Part shown: positions 57,177-64,000 of the stretch, piece after piece
Position numbering within the stretch: the stretch's first letter is position 1
How the letters are laid out: each line of letters opens with the position of its first letter
Source: Paludibacter sp.
GTDB taxonomy: Bacteria; Bacteroidota; Bacteroidia; Bacteroidales; Paludibacteraceae
Direction: 5' to 3'
DNA: 64,000 nt
Assembly (NCBI GenBank): GCA_028710895.1
Contig: JAQTTH010000001.1
Location: 217,776-281,775 of the forward strand
Made by a program: the position numbers and the translations under genes
The notes under the pieces: model-generated
Database searches by the model: none
Seen by the model: the letters and a program-made list of their open reading frames with translations, nothing else
What the model was told of the DNA's origin: nothing

Positions 57177-60020
57177 ATGAAAGACTTATTGCAAGCCCGC
57201 CACATTGGCATTTCTGAACAGGACGAAGCTCTTATGCTTCAAACAATTGGAGTAAATAACCTCGATGAGTTGATAGCTCAGACCATTCCGGCATCAATAC
57301 TTTTAGATGAAGTTATTGATCTCCCCGAAGCACTTACCGAGCGACAATATGCCGAACATATTGCCGAAATTGGTTCTAAAAACAAACTTTTCACTTCGTA
57401 TATCGGTCAGGGTTGGTACGATACCTGTACTCCTGCTGTTATTCAACGCAATATATTCGAAAACCCATCGTGGTACACATCCTACACACCTTACCAGGCC
57501 GAAATTTCGCAGGGAAGGTTGGAAGCGCTACTAAATTTCCAAACTGCCGTTTCGGATTTTACCGGAATGCCATTGGCAAATGCGTCGCTTTTGGACGAAG
57601 CTACAGCCGCTGCCGAGGCTGCCACCATGATGTTGAACCTTCGCAGCCGCGAACAGGTTAAAAACGAAGCTAATATTCTTTTCGTTGATAAAAATACTTT
57701 CCCTTCGATACTGGCTGTTCTTCGTACACGTGCCGAAGCACAGGGAATTCAGCTTGAAGTTGGTGATTATGCCAACTGTAAATTCAGCAATAAACATTTT
57801 GGGGCGATTATTCAATATCCGAATGCTAACGGAAATGTGGAAGATTACTCTGAGTTTGTAGCCGAAGCGCATGCAGTTGGTTGTAAAGTAGCTGTAGATG
57901 CCGATATTTTGAGCTTAGCCCTGTTGACTCCTCCGGGAGAATGGGGTGCCGATATTGTTTTCGGTTCAACACAACGTTGGGGAATACCTATGGGCTTTGG
58001 TGGTCCTTCGGCAGCCTATTTTGCTACCCGCGACGAGTTTAAGCGTGATATGCCGGGACGTATAATCGGAATCAGCAAAGATGCTAACGGAAAAACGGCA
58101 TTACGTATGGCTTTGCAAACCCGCGAACAGCATATTAAACGCGAAAAAGCAACTTCGAATATCTGTACTGCGCAAGCTTTATTGGCTTCTATGGCCGGTA
58201 TGTACACTGTTTATCATGGAGCCGAAGGAATAAAAACGATCTCACAGCGCATTCATGCAATTGCAACTTATATCAACGAGATACTTCCTGTTTATGGTTA
58301 TACTCAGGAAAATGATAATTTCTTTGATACGTTGAAAATATCGTTACCCGAAAGTATTTCAACTGAATCGTTGAAAGCGCTAGCGTTGGAGTACGAAGTA
58401 AATTTCCGCTACTTTGAAACCGGTGAAATTGGTATCAGCTTTGACGAAACCACAGACATTGATGACGTAAACACGCTGATTGAAATACTGGCAATTGCTG
58501 ACGATAATTCGCCTGTTTTTGCTGATGAAGCCAATTTAGAAAATTTAAAATCGTTCGACGAAAGTCTGGAACGTACTTCAGCTTATCTCACTCACGAAGT
58601 TTTCAGCCGCTATCACAGCGAAACAGAAATGATGCGTTACATCAAGAAACTGGAACGTCGTGATATTTCGTTGACACACTCGATGATTTCATTGGGATCG
58701 TGTACCATGAAGTTGAATGCAGCTTCGGAAATGCTTCCTATGAGTCGCCCTGAATTTGGCGGAATTCACCCACTTGCCCCGGCCGATCAAACCGAAGGTT
58801 ACAACGAAATGATATCGGAACTGGAAAAATATCTGACTGCCATCACCGGCTTTGCAGGTTGCAGCATGCAGCCAAACTCAGGCGCTGCAGGCGAATATGC
58901 CGGGCTGATGACTATTCGTTCTTATTTCAAATCGAAAGGTGAAACGCAACGCAGCACGCTGCTGATTCCGGCTTCGGCTCACGGAACAAACCCGGCAAGT
59001 GCTGCGCAAGCAGGTTTCAATATTGTAGTGGTAAAATGTGACGAAGGTGGAAACACCGATTGGAATGACTGGAAAGAAAAAGCGGAAGCCAACAAGGAAA
59101 ACCTTGCCGGTTGTATGATCACATACCCTTCGACCCATGGAATTTTTGAAGAACACATCAAAGATATGTGTGACGCAATACATGCCAACGGTGGACAAGT
59201 TTATTTGGACGGAGCTAATATGAATGCTCAGGTTGGGTTGACAAATCCCGGAACTATCGGAGCTGATGTTTGCCACCTGAACCTACACAAAACCTTTGCT
59301 ATACCTCATGGTGGTGGTGGCCCGGGTGTTGGTCCAATTTGCGTGGCCGAACATTTAATTCCATTTCTACCTAGTAAAACATTTGGCGAAAACACGGTTT
59401 CAGCAGCGCCTAACGGCAGTGCGAGTGTAACTGCCATAACGTACGGCTACATCCGCATGTTAGGTGAAGAGGGATTAAAGCAATCGACTAAAATTGCCAT
59501 TTTGAATGCAAATTATTTAGCATCAAGATTGAAAGACAGCTACGGAGTGCTTTACACGGGCGAAAAAGGACGGGTTGGTCATGAATTGATTCTGGAAGCA
59601 CGTAACTTTAAAACCACGTCGGGTGTAACCGAAACCGATATTGCCAAACGATTGATGGATTACGGGTTCCACGCTCCTACCCTTTCGTTTCCTGTACATG
59701 GAACGCTGATGATAGAACCAACCGAAAGTGAATCGTTAGCTGAACTGGATCGTTTTGCTGAGGCTATGTTGCAGATTTTTGCCGAAATAAAAGAAATAGA
59801 AAATGGGACGGCTGATAAAACGGACAATGTGCTGTTGAACTCACCTCATCCTGAATACTCGATTGTTTCGGACGAATGGAATCACCCCTATAGCCGAACC
59901 AAAGCAGCTTATCCAACAGAATGGGTGGCCGAAAATAAATTCTGGGTAAACGTGGCACGCGTTGATAATGCGTATGGCGACCGGAATCTTATTTGCACTT
60001 GTATGGCAATGGGAGAATAA
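57177..60020 (+). CDS. gcvP: Glycine dehydrogenase (decarboxylating), P protein
   Basis: GcvP is the PLP enzyme of the glycine cleavage system; it decarboxylates glycine and passes the aminomethyl group to the H protein. The 947-residue product is the fused single-chain form. The PLP lysine is Lys705 in LNLHKTFAIPHGGGGPG, followed by the glycine-rich loop. The N-terminal part begins with RHIGISEQDEALML and carries TSYTPYQAEISQGRLEAL (about 101-118). The gcvT, gcvH and lpd genes are not nearby. A strong hairpin follows the stop. Confidence 0.97.
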   Translation: MKDLLQARHIGISEQDEALMLQTIGVNNLDELIAQTIPASILLDEVIDLPEALTERQYAEHIAEIGSKNKLFTSYIGQGWYDTCTPAVIQRNIFENPSWYTSYTPYQAEISQGRLEALLNFQTAVSDFTGMPLANASLLDEATAAAEAATMMLNLRSREQVKNEANILFVDKNTFPSILAVLRTRAEAQGIQLEVGDYANCKFSNKHFGAIIQYPNANGNVEDYSEFVAEAHAVGCKVAVDADILSLALLTPPGEWGADIVFGSTQRWGIPMGFGGPSAAYFATRDEFKRDMPGRIIGISKDANGKTALRMALQTREQHIKREKATSNICTAQALLASMAGMYTVYHGAEGIKTISQRIHAIATYINEILPVYGYTQENDNFFDTLKISLPESISTESLKALALEYEVNFRYFETGEIGISFDETTDIDDVNTLIEILAIADDNSPVFADEANLENLKSFDESLERTSAYLTHEVFSRYHSETEMMRYIKKLERRDISLTHSMISLGSCTMKLNAASEMLPMSRPEFGGIHPLAPADQTEGYNEMISELEKYLTAITGFAGCSMQPNSGAAGEYAGLMTIRSYFKSKGETQRSTLLIPASAHGTNPASAAQAGFNIVVVKCDEGGNTDWNDWKEKAEANKENLAGCMITYPSTHGIFEEHIKDMCDAIHANGGQVYLDGANMNAQVGLTNPGTIGADVCHLNLHKTFAIPHGGGGPGVGPICVAEHLIPFLPSKTFGENTVSAAPNGSASVTAITYGYIRMLGEEGLKQSTKIAILNANYLASRLKDSYGVLYTGEKGRVGHELILEARNFKTTSGVTETDIAKRLMDYGFHAPTLSFPVHGTLMIEPTESESLAELDRFAEAMLQIFAEIKEIENGTADKTDNVLLNSPHPEYSIVSDEWNHPYSRTKAAYPTEWVAENKFWVNVARVDNAYGDRNLICTCMAMGE

Positions 60021-60083
60021 ATCTATCCACAAAAAATACCAAACTCTTTTGAGTGCAAGCACTCCAAAAGGTTTAAAAAATTG

Positions 60084-60117
60084 AAACCCCGCTTGCTGAT
60101 TTAGCAAAGCGGGGTTT
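60084..60117 (+). terminator. Terminator of gcvP
   Basis: AAACCCCGCTT pairs with AAGCGGGGTTT, with an inner GCT/AGC pairing, followed by a T run. Confidence 0.9.
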
Positions 60118-60141
60118 TTGCAATGAATTTTCGCCATTTCT

Positions 60142-60376
60142 AATCGCGTTTCGGCGTATAATAGCGCGATTGAAAACCGCGAGACCCGAAAATAGTCTCT
60201 ATAAATTATAGAACCTTGTTTTATGCTCCATTCAACCTTCTATAATTTATAGAAGCTTAAAACAACCTCCATTCATCCTTCTATAATTTATAGAGCCTTG
60301 TTTTATGCTCCGTTCAACCTTCTATAATTTATAGAGGCTTAAAACAACCTCCATTCAATCTTCTATAATTTATAGA
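60142..60376. repeat. Second 41-bp-period palindromic array with leader
   Basis: Palindromes TCTATAAATTATAGA or TCTATAATTTATAGA begin at 60198, 60239, 60280, 60321 and 60362, exactly 41 bp apart. The 26-nt spacers alternate: units 1 and 3 are nearly equal (CCTTGTTTTATGCTCC), as are 2 and 4 (GCTTAAAACAACCTCC), giving an 82-bp super-period. The leader has TTTCGGCGT (60149-60157), a hairpin (AATCGCG with CGCGATT) and AAAACCGCGAGA (60173-60184). It ends 8 bp from the porP stop, in the 3' region of that operon. Confidence 0.92.
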
Positions 60377-60384
60377 GCCATATT

Positions 60385-61308
60385 TTAATACCAACAATTA
60401 TGACAAGTTGGTTTCCGGGCCAGGTTATAGGTAATCATAATCTCATTGGTTCCATACGATCCGGCACTTAAGGCTCCAAAATGATAATCGTAACTATATG
60501 ACAAATGAATGGCATCGGTTACATTAAAGCCTAAAGTTAAACCACCTTCGCTTCCGGTGCGATAAAAAACGCCAATATCGAATAAATCGGGCTTATCAAT
60601 GAGGCCGTTATACTGATTAAACTTGAAATAGCTGGTCATACTCATTTCCATTTGAAAAATATCAGCATATTGAATTCCGCAAATGCCTGCTCCAAAATTC
60701 ACAATATTCTCTGTATTTTGTTTGTATTTAGCATAGATAAAATTGGTATTCGTTTGTATAGGTTTTGCTTTTAAAAAAACTGAGGAAAAATTCTGACTTA
60801 CAGCACCTAGTTTTAATGAATTACTCGCAAACTCAATACCTAAATCCGCATTAAAACCGGCTTCATCTTTCAGTCCTTCAAAAACTTCGGGATCATAATC
60901 ATTCGCAATACTTACTTTTGAAATATCGTACGAAACAGCCTGATAGTTAGCTCCGGCACCAAAATGAAACTGCCACTCACGATCGAGAGGAATATCGTAG
61001 GCATATGAAGCATTTACATTTGTGATAGACGTATATCCAATTTTATCCTGAATTAAAATTAAACCCAACTGAGTGTGATATGAATCTAGGTAAGTGATTC
61101 CCGACGCAAAGAATGTGGTTGGAGCACCATCAATACCCAACCATTGCTTTTGAGCCGAAACATTAAAAACTGCATCATATTTATCGTAAATAGAAGCCGG
61201 ATTTATATAATACATGTTTCCCCAGAAGTTATTCAACCGAATATTCGATTGAGCAACTGCCGTGATAGCAACGACGATATATGTAAGTACAACAAGTATT
61301 TTCTTCAT
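60385..61308 (-). CDS. PorP/SprF family type IX secretion outer-membrane protein (second copy)
   Basis: This 307-residue paralogue of the 14.5-kb PorP/SprF protein shares SNIRLNNFWGNMYYINPASI (residues 20-39), the QWLGIDGAPTTFFASG region and the C-terminal HNCWY. A signal peptide (ILVVLTYIVVAITAVAQ) precedes it. It starts 13 bp after the stop codon of a large T9SS adhesin gene, so the two form an operon, as at 15 kb. The paralogue likely pairs with its own adhesin. The 41-bp array directly follows its stop codon. Confidence 0.9.
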   Translation of the reverse strand: MKKILVVLTYIVVAITAVAQSNIRLNNFWGNMYYINPASIYDKYDAVFNVSAQKQWLGIDGAPTTFFASGITYLDSYHTQLGLILIQDKIGYTSITNVNASYAYDIPLDREWQFHFGAGANYQAVSYDISKVSIANDYDPEVFEGLKDEAGFNADLGIEFASNSLKLGAVSQNFSSVFLKAKPIQTNTNFIYAKYKQNTENIVNFGAGICGIQYADIFQMEMSMTSYFKFNQYNGLIDKPDLFDIGVFYRTGSEGGLTLGFNVTDAIHLSYSYDYHFGALSAGSYGTNEIMITYNLARKPTCHNCWY

Positions 61309-61321
61309 ATCATAATCATTC

Positions 61322-64000
61322 TTATCGGACTACTGTTACAAATCCCTCTTTTGTTTGAGGATTAGAACCCGGAGGGTAGTAAAGAACGTAAAAATACGTA
61401 CCTTTTGCTACAGGTGAACCGTTGTGAGTTCCCTCCCAACCATTATTTCCTTCGAATAAAAACACACCGTTCCGGTTATATATTTTCACGTGCCAACCCT
61501 CCATAAATACATCATTGTACCCATCCCTGTTAGGAGTTATTGTGTTATTAATTTCTAACGGTACTGAAGAATTTGTCACTACTGAATCTACTTTTAATTT
61601 TAAAACCAATGTTACAATGCTATCACAACCTTTTGAATTTTGCAATTTTAAAACATATGAGCCCGGTTTGGTATAGTTGGTGCCATTGAACATAAAGTTT
61701 TCGCCCTGACTTATAGTTGCCGTTTCCAGCAAAGTTGTTGGAGCAAATACGTTCAAAACCAAAGTAGCTAAGCTATCGCATCCTGCTTTCGTTTTCAAAT
61801 TTGCATTATATGCTCCCGGTTTCGTACAACTCAAACCGTTCCAATTATATGGCAATTCTGAAGTACAGATATTCACTTCTATTCTCGAAAGTATTGGAGA
61901 CTCAACATGCAATTCCAGCATAGCAATACTATCACAGCCAACAAAATTCGTTAAACCTTTGCTGTAAGTTCCGGCTTCCAGACATACAATATTATTCCAG
62001 AGGTAAGGTAATTGCAATGGACAAATTGTAATTCTTGTTAGGGAATTCGTGGCTGAATTTACCTTCAGGTCCAAAGTGGCAATACTGTCGTAGCCTGCAA
62101 CATTTACCAATGTGTCAAGATATATTCCAGTAAAATGATATTGCTTTCCGTTCCAGTTATATGGTAATTCGCTGGGACAAATTGAAGTCTTTGTTGTTGA
62201 ATAAGTCGGAACTTTGACTTTCAAATCCACGGTCAGAATACTGTCACAACCTGCGTAGTTAGTTAGGGTATCTTTATATACACCTGTCAATCTCAATACT
62301 TTTCCATTATAAATATAGGGCAAATTCTCCGAATTAACATCAACTGTAGTTGAATAAAACGTGGTTGGCTTCACCGTCAGGTCCAGAGTTGCAATACTAT
62401 CGCAACCAACAGAATTAGCCAACGTATCTCTATAAATTCCGGTTAATGTGTAATCTTTCTTATTCCACCGATAAGGAAGATTAGCCGAACAAATATCAAT
62501 TACCGTAGTGGAATAACTTGGTAAGTTAACTGTCAATTGCAACGTAGCAATACTGTCACAACCCTGAGCATTCACGAGCGTATCTTTGTAAGTTCCACCT
62601 ACGTTGTAGCTTTTACCGTTCCAACTGTATGGAAGATTTGTATTACAAATTGAAATGACTGTGTTCGAAGTGGTAGCTGATTTGATTGTCAATACCAATG
62701 TAGCAATACTGTCGCAACCCTGAGCATTAGTCAAAGTGTCTTTATAAATACCACCTCTATTACATTGAATCTTATTCCAACTGTATGGTAAATTTGTTGG
62801 ACATATACTAACTTTCGTAATCGATCCTGTAGAAGATTTAACTGTAAGTTTCAAAACCACAATACTATCCAAACCGTCTACACTGAGAAGTGAGTCTCTG
62901 TAAGTTCCTCCTGTATTATAATTTTTACCATGCCAATTATACGGCAAGTCAGTTGAACAAATTGAAGCTGAGATAGAAGTGATTGTCGGAGTTTTGATTT
63001 TTTTCACCTTTAATTCTAAGGTAACTATACTATCACAACCAACTGCATTGACAAGTGTATCGACATATATTCCCGCTAGTTTATAAACTTTACCATTATA
63101 ATAATACGAGATATTGTGATGCTCATCATCATTTTCTGACTCTAAAAGAACTGTTTTTTTAGAGTAACTTGGGGAATTGATCGTCAATTTAAGCGTCACA
63201 ATACTATCACAACCATGAACGTTGATCAATGTATCGCGATATAAACCTGTTATTAAATAAGTTTTACCATGCCAACTGTAAGGAAGTGAACATTGAGTAA
63301 TATTTGTTGTAGAGTAACTTGGAGAATTCACTGTCAATTGCAAGGTAGCAATACTATCACAACCCTGAGCGTTCACTAGCGTGTCTTTATAAGTGCCGGC
63401 TGCGTTATATGTTTTACCGTTCCAATTGTATGGTAGTGAGCTTGAGCAAACAGCTATGTTCGTGGTGGAAGCACTTGCTGCTTTTACTGTCAACTGCAAG
63501 GTAGCAATGCTGTCGCAACCTACCGAGTTGGTTAGCGTGTCTTTGTAAGTGCCGGTTGCAGTGTAAGTCCTGCCATTCCATAAGTATGGAAGTGAACTTG
63601 GGCAAACAACTATGTTCGTGGTGGAAGTGCTAGCTGATTTCACCGTCAATTGCAAAGTCGCAATGCTATCGCAACCCTCGGCGTTCACTAGCGTGTCTTT
63701 ATAAGTACCACCTGCGTTATATGTTTTGCCATTCCAAACGTATGGAAGAGAGCTTGCACAAATGCTCAGGTTTGTAGTTGAGAAGCTTGCCGTTTTCACT
63801 GTCAATTGCAAGGTAGCAATGCTGTCGCAACCCTCAACGTTGGTCAGCGTGTCCTGGTAGGTGCCGGTTGCAATGTAAGTCCTGCCGTTCCAATTGTATG
63901 GAAGAGCGCTGTTACAGATTGAGATTGGGGTAGTTGAGAAGCTTGCCGTTTTGATCGTCAATTGCAAGGTAGCAATACTGTCACAACCCTGAGCGTTCGT
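61322..64000 (-). CDS. T9SS type B adhesin built of 52-residue tandem repeats (5' end outside window)
   Basis: The frame is open to the right edge, so the N-terminus and signal peptide lie outside the window; 893 codons are seen. Sixteen copies of a roughly 52-residue (156-bp) repeat are visible, each with an LPYxWNGKxY segment, a GTYKDTL-type segment and GCDSIATLxLTV, and usually two cysteines. The copies nearest the window edge are almost identical and those near the C-terminus are diverged. The protein ends with a gliding-type sorting domain (ITPNRDGYNDVFMEGW, last 85 residues). It is therefore a secreted surface repeat protein, probably an adhesin or stalk. Confidence 0.92.
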   Translation of the reverse strand, partial: TNAQGCDSIATLQLTIKTASFSTTPISICNSALPYNWNGRTYIATGTYQDTLTNVEGCDSIATLQLTVKTASFSTTNLSICASSLPYVWNGKTYNAGGTYKDTLVNAEGCDSIATLQLTVKSASTSTTNIVVCPSSLPYLWNGRTYTATGTYKDTLTNSVGCDSIATLQLTVKAASASTTNIAVCSSSLPYNWNGKTYNAAGTYKDTLVNAQGCDSIATLQLTVNSPSYSTTNITQCSLPYSWHGKTYLITGLYRDTLINVHGCDSIVTLKLTINSPSYSKKTVLLESENDDEHHNISYYYNGKVYKLAGIYVDTLVNAVGCDSIVTLELKVKKIKTPTITSISASICSTDLPYNWHGKNYNTGGTYRDSLLSVDGLDSIVVLKLTVKSSTGSITKVSICPTNLPYSWNKIQCNRGGIYKDTLTNAQGCDSIATLVLTIKSATTSNTVISICNTNLPYSWNGKSYNVGGTYKDTLVNAQGCDSIATLQLTVNLPSYSTTVIDICSANLPYRWNKKDYTLTGIYRDTLANSVGCDSIATLDLTVKPTTFYSTTVDVNSENLPYIYNGKVLRLTGVYKDTLTNYAGCDSILTVDLKVKVPTYSTTKTSICPSELPYNWNGKQYHFTGIYLDTLVNVAGYDSIATLDLKVNSATNSLTRITICPLQLPYLWNNIVCLEAGTYSKGLTNFVGCDSIAMLELHVESPILSRIEVNICTSELPYNWNGLSCTKPGAYNANLKTKAGCDSLATLVLNVFAPTTLLETATISQGENFMFNGTNYTKPGSYVLKLQNSKGCDSIVTLVLKLKVDSVVTNSSVPLEINNTITPNRDGYNDVFMEGWHVKIYNRNGVFLFEGNNGWEGTHNGSPVAKGTYFYVLYYPPGSNPQTKEGFVTVVR
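61700..64000 (-). repeat. 156-bp tandem repeats within the adhesin gene
   Basis: The repeat phase is seen from GCDSI-encoding segments, such as those near 63822 and 63666, 156 bp apart. Identity is highest toward 64000 and drops toward 61700. Some units have lost one or both cysteines (for example the unit with NISYYYNGKVY near 63100 and the unit with GYDSI near 62090). Confidence 0.85.

Noticed and set aside
1..64000. tRNA or rRNA genes
   Set aside because: No cloverleaf with a GGTTCRA-type T-loop and CCA end, and no rRNA-like stretch, was found by eye; a tRNA search tool would be decisive.

Overview
The window is about 64 kb of a Gram-negative Bacteroidota chromosome, most likely order Bacteroidales; Paludibacter or a close relative is my best guess. 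The basis is lineage-typical content: T9SS type B adhesins with PorP/SprF partners, a TonB-dependent receptor with DUF5689 partners, GH97, DUF4290 beside murA, DUF6261, a CBM20-CBM20-GH77 malQ, promoters of the TTG-N19-TAnnTTTG kind and few Shine-Dalgarno sites. MeaB fits a methylmalonyl-CoA/propionate pathway. No rRNA, tRNA, CRISPR or prophage was seen.

Layout. 0-10 kb: the end of a sensor kinase, yceD-rpmF-fabH, an orphan DNA methyltransferase, meaB, a DUF1573 protein, an M20 amidohydrolase, a GNAT, and an IscU-like + GGGtGRT pair. 10-13.4 kb is an accessory island: a zinc-ribbon protein, a RAYT transposase with REP-like DNA inside its reading frame, a DUF6261 gene with a 41-bp-period palindromic array upstream, and a secreted ricin-type lectin. 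13.5-25 kb is envelope: a beta-barrel protein, a PorP/SprF + 2042-aa SprB-repeat adhesin operon, and a large outer-membrane receptor-like protein. 25-37.8 kb: a TIGR01777 epimerase, a pseudouridine synthase with a long repetitive N-terminus, a SusB-type GH97, a deacetylase/flavoprotein/methyltransferase run, DUF1697, an MG2-type envelope protein and two exported thioredoxin-fold proteins. 37.8-44.5 kb: uvrB, PspC, a 50-aa YqaE/Pmp3 protein, malQ and prs. 44.5-51.3 kb: a TonB receptor, two lipoproteins and a divergent exported EEP-family phosphodiesterase, which look like one uptake locus. 51.4-60 kb: DUF4290, murA (Asp in place of the fosfomycin-target Cys), an OlsB/GlsB-like acyltransferase, a DEAD-box helicase, pdxH and gcvP. 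60-64 kb: a second 41-bp-period array, then a second PorP/SprF + T9SS adhesin operon that runs off the right edge.

The most unusual observation is a pair of palindromic repeat arrays, at 12.2 kb and 60.2 kb. They have unrelated palindromes but the same exact 41-bp period and similar leader words (TTTCGGCRT then AAAACYGCGAGA). One lies upstream of the DUF6261 gene and carries perfect 21-bp flanking inverted repeats. They do not look like CRISPR and may be an undescribed structured-RNA or mobile-repeat family. At least three other repeat families (REP-like GGGGC palindromes, a CCCCTAAAGGGG pair, an approximately 170-bp inverted repeat) sit in intergenic gaps.
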